Of a stretch of DNA of 64,000 nucleotides, positions 35,419 to 49,260 are shown one piece after another (positions within the stretch are counted from its first letter, which is position 1; each line of letters opens with the position of its first letter). The translations under genes and the position numbers were made by a program. Origin of the DNA: Hofstenia miamia (taxonomy: Eukaryota > Xenacoelomorpha > Acoela). The DNA is taken from NCBI GenBank assembly GCA_004352715.1, contig SCFE01000048.1, forward strand, positions 128,934-192,933, given 5' to 3'. The notes under the pieces were generated by a model that saw only the letters and a program-made list of their open reading frames with translations, did no database searches and was not told where the DNA came from.

Positions 35419-37600
35419 GTATCAATTTCTTATACACATGAATTTTCAATACAGCTGTCATTAAAATCACAACTATTATGTTGAATTCTTTAAAATTATG
35501 ATACAATTACATAAAGAGTTTGTAATCCAAAATTTAATTTCTCAGAAATGAAAAATTATGAATTTTTATAATAATTGTATAAACATTTCTGTGTTTTAGA
35601 AACCACTTGCTTCCATGACTGCTTCAAGTGGTCATTAGCCCAAGTATAATCTTTGTTTCGAAAAAGATTTTGGGAATATTTTTTAAATATAATGTCTTAA
35701 AGAAAATTTTTATAACAGTTTATTGAAATTGAAATTTATAAAATTCAAAAAGTCCAACCACTACCAAATATTATCTCGACCTGTTATAATCTATAGTGGA
35801 CAAACCAAAAATTTTTCCATTGTTAAAAATTATATTTTGATAAATACGCATTATGATTTGTATATCAAATGAAAAGTTTGGCTTCTTACGAGATTATCAC
35901 CACCATAAATAATTTAAAATTATGCAGGCCTAGAATTATTATTTATGGTTTTTGAAAAAATTTTTAAGCTTAGCAGAAATTTTACAAAATATATTTAGAA
36001 ATGTGTAAATTTTACATTATAAACTAACGCAAAATCTTATAGTTTCGAAGTATAGTGATGTTATGACAGGAATATTTTTCTCTTACTATTCAACATTAAC
36101 AAGCTCTCTTTATTACCTAAACAAGTACATTAAGCAAAAAAACTTAAAATTTGGTTTGTCAAAGAGCACAAAATTGAGATTATCTCACTCTATTTTGATA
36201 TCATTATTAAACAATTATATAGCTACAAATATTTATTATAATTTTCATTAATTAAATAAAACAAATTGCTAAATACCTGTATATTTGGAGATGCTAAACC
36301 ACACTTGGTAATTTTCATTAAAATTATTTAAATATCTTTACAGCCAATCAAATTCGATTTGAAATTAAAAAATGTAAGCAAGCATTCTCAAAGAATGGGT
36401 CTCACCTTTGCAATTAACTAAGATAATTGTTTCCATTGTGAATAATAGTAAAAATTAATTTATTCAATAAATTTTCACTGCTCATTTTTGGCATTTTCAC
36501 CATGTAGCTACAAAATTTAGACATAGTTTATTATTGTCATTCTTTTTATATTGCTTTCAAATAATTTGATTTGAATCTATTGTAGTTATTTATGTAAGCT
36601 ACATTAAATCAAGTAATTTTACAGAAATTTTTCTTTCCTTAATTAAATATGCCTAATGCAAAAATAAAGAAATATTTTGAAAGTTTCTTTATTTATGAAA
36701 AACAGGCTATTTCATAGTTATCGAAGTAGTTAAGTTGTCAGCGCAATCAAATAAATTTATCTTCAGAAAACTGTTCAGCAACCCCAGAACATCTAATTCA
36801 AATATAGAGATTTGCATACACATCCAGCTCAAATACAAAGTTTCAATCCTTCTGTGAGAAATAAAAGATAATGTTATAACACCTGACCTGCAATAATATT
36901 TAGTTAAACATATTTTTTCCTATAAACTGCTTTAAACGTGTTTTACTTTATGCAGCATTAGAAGCTAGGCCAATATATGTACTTATTATTAGAGAGCGTA
37001 ATCTTACTCTTTGCCTGACTTATTTCAATGGTGCTATGGCAAAGCAAAAGAGATTAGCATTTAGACAACCACAGACAAAAATTTTAGTACTGTTACTTCA
37101 AAAAATTGATTCTTTCTGTTTTTCTATTAAAGCACGGATCATATTGCAATTGCATTACTTGACGAATTATTATAAATTCAATTTCAATATTATGGCTGTA
37201 GCTAAATTTTATTAAATTTCAGACTTAAATTGCTGCCTAATAATTGATTCACTATACCCTCTGTATTTCTCATTACAAAGAGCAGTAAACACGATTTTTC
37301 ACTTAAAATTCGCTAAAAAGGGGGAATACGTTATTTTTCAACGTAATTGAATATAATTTTGCGAAATAGCATAAATACTAAAAAATTTCTTGCATAATGC
37401 CTGCTGATTCTTATAATTTAGACTTCTTTATTTTTTTATTTGATCTAAATTTTAATGAAATTTAAAATACTTGATAAAATATGATCATGTCAGCAAAAAT
37501 AATTACATCTCTATTGCAACAAAAATATATTCCGTCTTTCATGTCATTGACCTGTGATGTGATTTTAAGTTAGGGTCAATAACGCTGAAAACAGAGAAAA
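35419..37600. other. no supported gene
   Basis: AT-rich. On the minus strand, a donor-like AAAG|GTGAGA at 36409-36412 preceded by METIILVNCK, and an acceptor-like TTTCTCACAG near 36855 with a 48-codon frame, could be exon fragments. They do not link to each other or to 35.4 kb in frame. Confidence 0.4.
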
Positions 37601-37609
37601 CTGGTTATT

Positions 37610-39030
37610 AGCATACGGGTAGTCCCCGTATTCATCGCATTTCAGGAGAAAACCTTAAACACTTTGAGCAAAGTGAAAAAAATTCAAATTTCCAAAGTAT
37701 TTTCTCAAAACATGTTTATATGGTCTGTGTAATGGAAAAAACAGCGGGGTCAGTATATCAAAATTTTGAACAATCCTAAATACTACAATTTTTTCAATGT
37801 ATTTGGGTAAAGGGCATTTTGTTGGAACACATTAAAAAACTAATAGAATATCATTGTATGATACTGACTTGTTTTCATTTTTTCTTTTGTCATAAATCGC
37901 TAACACTCAAAATCAAATTTCCAAAGTATTTTCTCAAAACATGTTTATATGGTCTGTGTAATGGAAAAAACAGCGGGGTCAGTATATCAAAATTTTGAAC
38001 AATCCTAAATACTACAATTTTTTCAATGTATTTGGGTAAAGGGCATTTTGTTGAGGCTTGGAACACATTAAAAAACTAATAGAATATCATTGTATGATAC
38101 TGACTTGTTTTCATTTTTTCTTTTGTCATAAATCGCTAACACTCAAAATCAAATTTGCATGCAAATTAATGAAAAATAAGCAATGGATCTTATTATTTAT
38201 TACTAAAATGAAGGTTAAATCAAATATTTTTTTAGTAAAGTACATGTATTGCTTTAAATGTCTTCTTCCATAATTCTTACACATAGTCACAATTTTATAA
38301 ACCAAATCTCTAATAGAATATCATTGTATGATACTGACTTGTTTTCATTTTTTCTTTTGTCATAAATCGCTAACACTCAAAATCAAATTTCCAAAGTATT
38401 TTCTCAAAACATGTTTATATGGTCTGTGTAATGGAAAAAACAGCGGGGTCAGTATATCAAAATTTTGAACAATCCTAAATACTACAATTTTTTCAATGTA
38501 TTTGGGTAAAGGGCATTTTGTTGGAACACATTAAAAAACTAATAGAATATCATTGTATGATACTGACTTGTTTTCATTTTTTCTTTTGTCATAAATCGCT
38601 AACACTCAAAATCAAATTTCCAAAGTATTTTCTCAAAACATGTTTATATGGTCTGTGTAATGGAAAAAACAGCGGGGTCAGTATATCAAAATTTTGAACA
38701 ATCCTAAATACTACAATTTTTTCAATGTATTTGGGTAAAGGGCATTTTGTTGAGGCTTGGAACACATTAAAAAACTAATAGAATATCATTGTATGATACT
38801 GACTTGTTTTCATTTTTTCTTTTGTCATAAATCCGTGCTAATCGCTAACACTCAAAATCAAATTTGCATGCAAATTAATGAAAAATAAGCAATGGATCTT
38901 ATTATTTATTACTAAAATGAAGGTTAAATCAAATATTTTTTTAGTAAAGTACATGTATTGCTTTAAATGTCTTCTTCCATAATTCTTACACATAGTCACA
39001 ATTTTATAAACCAAATCTCTAAACAGAATG
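37610..39030. repeat. complex tandem repeat: 229-bp unit nested in a ~700-bp unit
   Basis: A block starting CAAATTTCCAAAGTATTTTC recurs at 37685, 37914, 38384 and 38613, that is, spacing 229 bp within pairs and 699 bp between pairs. Each pair is followed by a third block (CAAATTTGCATGCAAATTAA) at 38150 and 38859. Copies are near-identical; the second of each pair carries an extra AGGCTTGG, and the last has a 10-bp insertion (CCGTGCTAAT). Any ORF within is repeated and has no known domain. Confidence 0.9.
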
Positions 39031-41100
39031 TCAGTTAAAAACCCCGAATGGATTTTCGAGTTGTTCTCGAAATATGGAGACAATGGTCTGCATTCGAAAT
39101 TATATGTCCGTGTTCTAAATTGAAGAAATACAAAGAGAAGGCGATTACATTTTTTAAGCTAATGATATCGAGGCAATGTTAATCGCTGAATAAACTATTG
39201 ATTTATTTCCTTGTGTATCATACCTTAAAAATATTTAGGATGAGATAAAAACATGATGTAATATGCAAGTGAAAAATTTGACTCTTAATATATTGAAAAG
39301 CAATTGAAATAAACGATAGATATCTTGTCATCACTCATTTTTTGTCCTGTTCCCGTACTGATCTCTTCACGTACTAAGTCTTTAGTTCTGACCCCAATCC
39401 CGTCGCATGAGAAACCATTGTTTCAGTGAGCAAAAATTAATTTGTGTATGATTAATTAAATTGAAGACTGAATTTTAGCAAATTTAAAATAAGAACAAAT
39501 ATTAATAGTGCAGTATAGTAGTAAAGATAGATCAAATTTGTTCTCGTCCCGGCTGGAGTTCAAAAAAATTTTCTGGTCCAGTGCTGGTCAATTCGCATCA
39601 TGCGTTTATTTTCGGTCACGTTCGTGATCAGCTCTGCAAGACTCTAACAGACAACTATTTAACTAACAGGCCTCTATCTCTATAATAAAACTAGATATCT
39701 CGTGATTGAGTTAAGACTACTTTTAAGTATTCCACCGAATCCCTCAAACAAATTTTTTAATCTAATAAGTTGTAGCTCACAAACTTTATATTAAGTTTGT
39801 CTTGTACCCAAAATTTCTTACTTTCAGCATATTTGACTTTGTCCGAAAAATCTTAGAACATTTATATTAGGTAACTACATCTATCATATACTGTTAGAAT
39901 GAACTTTTAGAAAATCAATTAAACATGTCTGAAGTATTAAATTTTTAAGTTAAATCTTATGTAGATCAAGGTTGCCATAATATTTTTACATAAACTCAGA
40001 CGCAGAATAATAGTTTAGGAATCAAATGCCAGTCAAATATTTATTTACAAAGTCCATACACGTTTATATTTCAATTTTAGAAAATTGACAGCAATTTATC
40101 AAAAAAAAATAACACAATTACAGATGTACATGTCTCATTTGTTACTAGAACTAGATGTACGGATACTGGCTTTCTACTAATTGTACTTTGTAGTGGAGTA
40201 AATACCTTCAACTAAATTTTATATTCACTTAAATACTACTGCGGGAGTTAGTATCAATGATTTCATCTCGTTCAGAAGTTTATAAAACGCAAACAAACTA
40301 ATCACTTGGTGTGACTAATCGTACACAAGAGTGGACGTGGGGTGTTGAATATGCCCGCCCAGGGGTGAGGGTCTCTTATACACATCTTAATAGTTTGCGA
40401 GTATGGGTTTGATAAATATTTTCAAAAATGAGAGTAAATTTGCGGGTTGGATTTTACGTATTATTCTTCATAGGATATCAACAACACATTAATCTTTCGC
40501 AGCACCCCATAATTGGGATGCAGCTTTAATTCATTGAATAACATTCAAAATCATACATGAGAAGGAATTGATAGTTAAGCAGCATTGTCAGCAGTGGTTT
40601 TTTGCTTAGTTACTTTGACTTCTGAGGAGCAAACTTAGATGATGTAGGATTCACTAAAACTCATTACATTTTATTTCATAATTATATTAACATATCTCAA
40701 TGAATTGAAAGTTTCATTTGACCATCCTGAATGAATAATTGAATGTGTATATCAATTGTTGTGTTCTGCAACATTTGGAACATGGCAGACTGATATTCAG
40801 TGTCGTGTTCATATATTATACATAATTATATGCTTCCACACGAACATACTAAGTTAATAACTACATTAAAAAATCCATGATTATGTGTATACTGCACGGT
40901 GGTCCATTTTACAATATATATACTTTCTATGGGAAAACTATTTCTATCTAGATAAAAACGCGGTTTTTGTTTTTGGCGAGTGTGGGTATGGGTTGAGTAC
41001 ATATCTTTAAAAATGTGCAGGTGTTTGTTGGTTTGGGAACAGAAGTTGCGGGTACGGTTGGATTGGGCATGAAAATCTGTATTCACGTCCACCCCTGCTC
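39031..41100. other. no supported gene; cryptic GGGTRYGGGT repeats
   Basis: Stretches at about 40335-40455 and 40975-41095 share diverged GGGTATGGGT / GCGGGTACGG patterns around a common AT-rich phrase (ATATTTTYAAAAATG-like). They look like two copies of one old repeat. No coding signal. Confidence 0.5.
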
Positions 41101-41118
41101 ACGTCACAGATATACACA

Positions 41119-41277
41119 ATACTAACAGGATGCGAACTGCACTTTTGTAATTGACTAAAGCAAGCTGTACGTTTGCTATATTACAGTTAAATTCAATCAA
41201 TACGTAAATATGTTTCGCAATTACATTGATTCTGCGCTGGTCAATTACAAAATTGCAGTTCGCATTCAGGTAGTGTT
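41119..41277. mobile_element. small inverted-repeat element (MITE-like)
   Basis: The left arm at 41119-41157 (AATACTAACAGGATGCGAAC, CTGCACTTTTGTAATTGAC) is matched in inverse orientation by 41240-41277 (GTCAATTACAAAATTGCAG, TTCGCATTCAGGTAGTGTT). The inner 26 bp of the arms match with one difference. The whole is about 160 bp, without an ORF. No clear target duplication, so the superfamily is open. Confidence 0.65.
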
Positions 41278-41299
41278 ATAAAAATCCATGCTCACGAGT

Positions 41300-44200
41300 A
41301 GTGCAACTATTTATCAATATTTATTTACGAGTACGTGTCAAGTAAACTAAGCACATGATGTTGTTTGTAAAACAACAGATTGTGTTGCTGATACATGCAC
41401 ATACATTTACAATTAAATTTTTAGTAAATTTAAGTGAAAACCAAGACATTCTTGTGTCCTCACTGCCTCTTTTGAGACGATTAACTGAAAAACAAGACGA
41501 GAGGTAACCATGATGTAATCACGTTCAATTTGCTCAGAGAACAGTTTTTTAACTGTAAAATGTAACAACAATATTTTTAGAAATCGAATTTTATAGCAAT
41601 TTTTGGAGTTGTAGCTACAATAGCTAGTATTGGTAAAATAAGCACTCACCAGTTCTAGTAGGTAATCAGTTTATAGCGTATATAATTACGAAGCCGAAAG
41701 TAATTAATCAAGTCTAGACTATCTACTTATAAATTGTGTCTGCATGACCCAGATATTGAGCTAATTTCTAAATTATTGGAAATCTGTTAATGTGTGATCA
41801 AAATAACGATCCGCCTTCTAATTTATGCCAAATAAAACAAACCATCCTGCACCCATTGTCTTAATTGCATAGCAGAAGCCATAATTAAGTATGTCGTTTT
41901 ATAAAATTATTCTGTCAAGTCTATTTCTAATACACATGTACTGAATTTTCCTGCATTGGAAGCTCATAGCAAATTTTAGAATCATTTCAAGTCAACAAGT
42001 TCATTGACCCCATTCTTCGTAGCCAACATATATCATATTGTAAATATTGCTTTAGAATGAAATACAGGAAGAGTTGATGAAAAATTTAAGATTTTAGGCC
42101 TTCCACTATGTATTATTATGGATTTGTATGATACTTTCTTAAGTGAATTGGTAATTATCAACACGCCATTACATAAGCCGGTTTTCAAATGATTTTGCAA
42201 ATGCGAATTATTAAGATTAAAAATAATCAAATAATTTACCAACATAGTTGCATTTTGTTTGATAAGTTTGTGAAATATAATAACCATCGTTTGCAGTTGA
42301 ATGTTTTTGTAAGATTATGAACTCCGAAATAACTGAGTTTAAGCTTGGTTATTTTAATTGTATATAAATTGATTCCATGATGCTTAGTTTAAAATTATCA
42401 ATTGCCTTGGGTAAAACATTATATGTGAATTTATATCACAGTTCTTTAGGTAATCAGAGATGATTGACTGATTTTTCCTCTTTAATTCTTGTTTGTAAAT
42501 TCCTTGACTTCCTTCTAATTTACAATTTACAAACAAGAACTAGAAAGCACAAAAATCTGCCAACCATTTAGGATCAGGTACGGAAATAATAACTGAGTTT
42601 ACATATTTGGACTTAAAGAAATCAGACATTGCTCGTGATGCTCTAAAGCCATGCTGTTAAATTTTAAATTACAAAATATAACAATATCAACCTACAATTT
42701 AAGGGTTTAAATAGAATTTTCATGCACAAAACTATATTTTAGTAACAATTTTGCATTTACTATGAGCATTTAAGCAGAACACATGCCTTTTCATTAAGAT
42801 GACGAAAATGCATGTGCAATCAATGACTCTACTAATTTTTATTAATCAATTTTCCATGCGTAGAGCAGGGATATGATTTTGCATAGATGCAAAAAATATA
42901 TTCTATTAGAAAGAGTGACAAACATAGTTTGCTTTGAGTTGTTGGTTATATCGGGGATAATAAGTTATTTCTGATAAAGATGAAATTGCTATTTTATGCA
43001 ATTTTGCATTTTTTTACTGCATGAATTTTGAAATTATGTACTCCTTGATTTTGAATTTTATTCAACATAAGAAGACAGTTATAAAAACTTAAGAATTGAT
43101 TCGTTTAGTCTTTTCAAAGAAGCGTTCCTTGTACACATTCTGGTAATCTGACTGAACACAAACTCAGAAGTTTGGTTCTTAGGTGCTTTTATGAAAACCC
43201 AATTGTTTACAATAACCAAAAAAAGTTCATGTCGAAGTATACATGAATGTCTCAATCCCAAGGATTACAAATAATATCATAGATTAAACCGTCAAAATAA
43301 CATGGGTTAATCACTTAAATTCGTGCATAAATTAACGGGCTGAACATTTCAATTTTCAGCAATTGAAGCAAATTGATCCTATATCATTTTTGAATATCTA
43401 AATTTTTTCTTTATTGAAACTGCATCGAAATAACAAATCCTGCAAGTAGTACGTAGAAAATATCACATTCTCAAGAGTGATGGAGCACTACTATGCATTG
43501 ACTGCACAGATCACTACAGTCTTAAAAGAATTTTAAAAAAACTCTATTTAGTTGTACAGCCTAGAATGCTCAAGGCCTAATACTTCATTAAGTAGCGTAT
43601 TCAAGAGGCATGTTGAGATTTAACCTTTGTTTTTCGGTTAATAATAAAATATCAGATAAAATTTAGTGTAACTATTAAACACAATTAAAAAGTTCGGTAT
43701 CTAGAATTCGCGATAATTCTCAAACAATATTATTTTACGATTATAGCACCACTATTTAGAAAAAATCATAAGCATTTTTACATTGACATTAGTAGTTTAA
43801 TGAAGATATATTGTTCCAAGACAAAATAAAGAGGATTACTAGTTTATGCAATAAGATATTTTAAAAGGATTTGCAAACTGATCGAAAGAAACTAAAAGAT
43901 GAATTTTTACCTCTTATATCGCAGCTTTCAGAATTATAAAGTACGTAATTAAATTCCTAATCATATAAGATGAAATATTAACATCAATCCAATGAGGTAA
44001 AACCTATTAAATTCTATTTTTATATTATTGCTTGCTTGCATGAAATTAATATCGCTTGAAGTATTTAAGCACATTTTCTGAGATCAATTGTTAAATCTTT
44101 CATTAAGTGTTTTGACAAGGTTAGATAGAAAGGCAACAGTTCAAATGTTAATTTTCACAGCAAATGTGAACATCTTTCGGATTTATTAACCCAAAAGTAT

Positions 44201-47200
44201 TGTGAAGATTATACACGCTTTCGCTAAGGTTTTTCCAAAAATTCATAACAATTTGAAGTTAAATTTCAGTTTTACTTCTGTCTCTTTCAAAACCATTGTA
44301 ACAACATCATTGTTGTTCTTGAAAAGATTTCTTTCTATTGATCAGCAAACTAGAAAAATACACTATAAGTTCCATAAGGGTTGTAATACTTTTGAGCCAA
44401 TTTCCCAACTACAATTTTTGCAAAAAAACGTGTTACAGGAAATGCTTTTTTGAATTGTCCATTCTGCTGAAAATAAGTTTTAAATGCAATTTTTGTTAAT
44501 ACTAAGGTGTTGCAATAAATTTGAGGAGGTTTGAATTTGTAATATTTTAGTTATAGTTAATTATATTTAAAGGGTTTTTGAAATTCAAAATTACGAAACA
44601 TCGTATTTTGTTATATTTGAAATGCAACTACTTCAAACCGGTTACTTGTGTGTATTCCCTTCCTACTCTTTTATGAGATCTGATAAATTCTATTTAACCC
44701 ATGAACTACGTGAATTCAGACGCGTTGCGAAATTTGAAGAGAGCATTAAAAAATATATTGAACTAGGAGAGTACATTATTTATGAAACATGCGTAAATGA
44801 TGATATTTGCTGGACAAGAAATTCAGTAAATCTTTGCATCGTTAATATATCTTCAAGTTCTCTGCCATATGTTTTTGTTCAACTTCATCGATGGCTTCTT
44901 TGTGTAAAAAGTCTAAAAGTTCAGATCTACTCAGCACCTAAACATTACACTTTGTTATTTTAGCATGTAAGCATACAAATGTAAGCTTTTTGAAGAATAT
45001 TTTTTAATCAAAAACCATTATAATTTTAAAGTTTAATCTTTAGCTAAAGTTTTAATATATTAGCAATCAGACTTGTAAATGAATCTGGAATGGATCTGGA
45101 TCTGAAAATGCAATCCATGAATCTGGTGGAAGCTTTGTGAATCCAAAACTTTAGCTCGGTAGTAATGTTTACTCGGAGAAATTATAGGCAATTGTTGCTG
45201 AATTGAATTCAGCAGACGTGAGTATTGATAGTAATACCATCAAGATTATCCTTGCAGATCAAAATATGTTGCAAATTTCACAGATTATAAATTCTATAGA
45301 TCTTTAGGAATAATCCGAATTCATGTTGGATGTGGGTATGGATTTTATGCAAAATACTATATGTAAGCGTTTAGCAAACCACTGCTAAAAACTCATTAGT
45401 GAGGTCTTCTCCATTCTTTTTTTACAAATATTTATTCGAGCAAATTGATATAAAATTAGAGCATAGCGTACTAAAAAGTAGATGGTTTTATTGTAGTTCT
45501 TCATAGTTTTATCAAAATTTCTGCATTTTGCTCATATCGCTGTTAAAGTACAACTGCTTTTTTTTAAAAATCTGCTAGTTGTCTTTTTAATAATCAGTGG
45601 ATCGGTGGAAATCCCATGGATCGATCCATAAGAATTTCATCCGTCTGGAATGGATCTGGATCCAAAAATTGACCCATTGACAAGTATGTTAGTGATTAGG
45701 ATCAACAGTACGCATTTGTTGGACATACCGGCATAGGTTCCTAGTATGACTCAGGTTGGAATAAGACGTTTGGTTTACGAATTGTATAGGGAAATACAAA
45801 CGTGTAAATTATTGTGCTTAACATTTGCAATAAAATTTTCCCTCAAATTTTCGAAAGACCTGTTGGCTAATATTACTATGCAGATGTCTGTACTAATATC
45901 AACACTTGATTAGAACTCATTACATTTTAGGAGTTGACGGCATTTGTTACAAGAACCACTTTAAAATTCTCTACATTTTAAGATAAGCACCTAATTTTCT
46001 TTCAAACCAATGACATAGTGTGAGGCTTATAGAATACGAGATGGTAACCTATAACATGCTAAAAACAATAAGTCGATACCACTTTGAGTTCAGGCACTCT
46101 ATTGAAAGGTTACCCGTGCCACAAAATTGTATATCAATGCAAATATCGGGCTTGCAGTGCAATGGGTAGAATTTATGTGCACAAACTGAAAGAATTAGTA
46201 ATAAAAATTTCTTACACGTTTCGTAGCTAATGATGAAGCGTAAGCTGTAATAAGTTAAAATCACTGAATTTTCGGTCTCACTAGAATAGACCTAATAAAT
46301 TTAAAAATCTGTCAGTTTTCTATTTTCCTGGGAAATCCTTGAAGTGAAATCAAATTCAACTTGGACTAGAATGTACTGGAAATCACTTTATTGTATGGCC
46401 ATATTAAGCCGGTTTAAATTGACAGATAATGTTTTTTTGCGGTGCGGTTTGTCACCCCAGGGCAAGCCTGTTAAATATTGATCGTAACAAGAACCTAATT
46501 TAGGAATAGTCTTTAAAATTTTTTGAAAGAATACTTTCAAATAAATATTGTCAATGATTATCAGTTAATATTAATATTATTTTTTAATATTCCATAAACT
46601 ATATTTTCAGTCTATGCATATTGCGTTTTTCATTTAACAAAATAGTTGCTAAAATATCAAATTCGGGTAAAAGATATTTATAGTATTAACTTAGCCATAC
46701 CCAGTTTTCATTTCGATCATTTTCTTTAAAAAGCTTCACGAGTTGTTTATCAATTTTACGAAGCGTTTTAAAAGACAGCTGGGACCATTCTTCGCCATAA
46801 GTTTGCTCCAAGTGTGGCACCATTATTCGCTTAAAATCCGAAACCAATATAAGACCATCCTAAATTCAATATTAATAGTAGTAAGAAAACACTATTCAAC
46901 CAACTGGAAAGCTTTGCACTACAATGAAATGTTTAATAGAAATCCAAATTTCCATAGGAATGGGATTGGAACAGCAATCAGTGTTTGGGGGTATCAATTC
47001 CCACGACATTTGTTGTTTGAATGGGATGACAATTGTCATTCCATTCTCACACCTTGTTTAATCTGCAACTTCTAAAACATGCATTGAGTGCAATTAGTAA
47101 ACTCAAATCTTCGCAATCTATATTATTTAGCTTTAACAACATTTCAAAAATGTTAGCATGCCCACTTAGCTCTCCTTTAATAATAATTACCGAATTGAGC

Positions 47201-48100
47201 AATCAGTAAACCCAATTGAAATTTTAGTAAAGGTATCCTGATCTAATAATATGGAGTTTCATATATTGCTTAGAAGTATCCATCAAATCAACACCACACA
47301 TTTTTTCTTCTTAGAATGCCATACAACACTTTTCCAGCACCTAGATCATGCTGCTGTGATATATTTTTGCATGTGTTTTTGAATGATTAGATTTTTATAA
47401 TTATAAGTTTTCTAGAGAATTTCAAAGCGGTTTTGTTGCATACACCGATTAAATTGTGAAATTTTTTGCAGTTTTCTGCTTGGCTTAAGATTGCTATTCT
47501 GTTCGTACTAAATTACTTCCTAATAACTGCAAATGTGTTTTCTAGAATTACTAGTTTGCAATCCAGAATTGTGCACCTAAGTTTTGTTTCCTAATTACCG
47601 TAGAATAACTGTTCTATTATTATGAATTTGGAAATATGATTCCGAAAAAATTCTCTAGATGGCGCAACATGAACTTCTTTTTGATATAAAATAATAGTGG
47701 CAAACAGCATGAAACGCGAAGGATACTGTACTTTGCAATGCAAAAATGTACACCAAATTCATTTTTACTTACTGAAAATTGCAATCAACTTCTTGTATTC
47801 ACCAGATTTATCATTTGTAATAACAGTAATTGATTCATTTAGAACTAACATTTGTAAAAACCTTTAAAATTATTATTCCGATTGCACATAAAAGAATGTG
47901 TAGATTCTTAAAGAAAATGATGTTAGGCATTGTCACATTATTTACGTGATTGTCAAATACCACACAAAATTGAAATTTGAACAAGCACGCATTGAAAATA
48001 AATATTATCCAACTCATTCAAAATTTATTATTACTTTGTTTTACTTGATTAAATTTAAGTAAAAACGATAAAATAATAATATTTAACTGATTAAAACTTT
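41300..48100. other. AT-rich region without a supported gene
   Basis: The longest ORFs are 44622-44963 (+, 113 codons, contains ICWTRNSVNLCIV) and 46743-47075 (+, 110 codons). Neither shows a known domain or convincing splice context, so both may be chance. 41413-41649 (-) has a GTGAGT donor upstream and a TTTTACAG acceptor inside but no proven partner. GGATCTGGATC-like cryptic repeats lie at about 45085-45130 and 45650-45672. Confidence 0.45.
42486..42539. repeat. 16-bp perfect hairpin
   Basis: TTCTTGTTTGTAAATT at 42486-42501 is the exact reverse complement of AATTTACAAACAAGAA at 42524-42539, with a 22-base loop. Function unknown. Confidence 0.7.
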
Positions 48101-48105
48101 CTTTG

Positions 48106-48107
<2 letters not shown>

Positions 48108-48138
<31 letters not shown>
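48108..48138. repeat. (TA)n microsatellite ending in a single N
   Basis: The TA run stops at an N (48139). The sequence right after it is an exact copy of 57066-57266. Confidence 0.95.
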
Positions 48139-48139
48139 N

Positions 48140-48333
48140 GTAGATATTTCCAGGAAAAAAGACTTTCGAGATTTGGAGCAGTCACAGAGATTATATCTTA
48201 CAATTCAAATACTTTTGATAACTTAATGAAGAATTCAGCAGTGTTTGAAATTGTTTAACATGAAAATAGAAATTAAATCAATAGTTTAATTGAGTTAGAA
48301 AAATTCAGAAGATTATCAAAATTCTTGAAATAT

Positions 48334-48340
<7 letters not shown>
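48140..48340. repeat. 201-bp block duplicated at 57066-57266
   Basis: By eye the two blocks are identical over 201 bp (GTAGATATTTCCAGGAAAAA onward), and both run into an (ATA)n/(TA)n tract. An N lies immediately before this copy. Confidence 0.9.

Positions 48341-48384
<44 letters not shown>
48341..48384. repeat. (TA)n microsatellite
   Basis: Uninterrupted TA run directly after the duplicated block. Confidence 0.95.
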
Positions 48385-48388
<4 letters not shown>

Positions 48389-48559
48389 ATTATTTATTAA
48401 GCTATCCTTGAAAATATGTTTAGAAAGGCACTTGATGTAAATTATGAAATTATTAGGCTATTCAAATGATATAATATACGTAATAATGTCATAGTGTGTA
48501 AATAATAAATAGCGGGGTTACATGATTTGCTGCATTGTGTACCTTAATGCATATCTGCA

Positions 48560-49260
48560 TTAATCAGTGTACTGTAAGCTGCAAATGTGGTCTACCAATG
48601 CTCATCTCTGAACAGTGCACACGGCGCATTTGAAAGAAGCACGTCACAATGGGCTATAAAACAGCTGCGATATGTGCTTTCCAGTGAGTCACATTGCCAG
48701 TCACTACTTAGATCGATTGTTCACACACTGATTGTTTCCAGGACGCATGCAAGAACTTCAAAACGTCGACAACTTTACAATTCACTGAGAATCATACAAT
48801 TAACTGATAGCCATTTTCTGAACGACAAATTTTGAATTTCTGATTAAAAAAGTGTATTGCTGGTGAAAATTGCCAGGGAAACTCTAAAGATCATCTGGGA
48901 TCTTGTCATTCATCACCATGATATTACTAATTTTACTTGATACATTGCAACCATCCCACTGTTGGCCATATCCTTCATCAGCCTCATCACAGACTATTGG
49001 CAACATTGCTGTTAAGTGTCGATGAAGATGTGGACTCCGCAGAGTTGATACTTCAGCATGTCTATCTACTAACATGTGATTGCCTGACAAGAACTAGCAG
49101 TTTACCAGAGTTGGAATGGGACTGTGCGCAAAATTGGATAGGCCTGATTTGGGATAGGCTTACGCTGGAGTTGGGCAGAATTTTCTCATGGCATTTTGGG
49201 CCGAGCTTGGGCCTAATCTTTGAACTAAATTATAAAAAATTCACTTGAAAACTTGAACTT
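48560..49260. other. GC-richer patch, possible unidentified repeat
   Basis: Base composition is less AT-biased than the surroundings and short ORFs are open on both strands (48587-48835 +, 48937-49248 +, 48884-49090 -). No domain recognised. A cryptic AGGCCTGATTTGGG-type repeat lies at 49137-49216. Possibly a decayed transposon. Confidence 0.35.

Noticed and set aside
35156-35464. 102-codon plus-strand ORF
   Set aside because: It mirrors the minus-strand candidate exon, which has the better splice site, composition and poly(A) context.
36716-36855. Minus-strand frame RIETLYLSWMCMQISIFELD after a TTTCTCACAG acceptor
   Set aside because: It ends in a stop after 48 codons, has no donor, and does not join the nearby exon-like pieces in frame.
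38058-39083. ORFs of 71 and 81 codons on opposite strands in the tandem repeat
   Set aside because: They are products of the repeated unit and have no domain.
49137-49250. Possible CRISPR-like or regulatory array of GGCCT repeats
   Set aside because: Irregular spacing and imperfect units; a eukaryotic cryptic simple repeat is the simpler reading.
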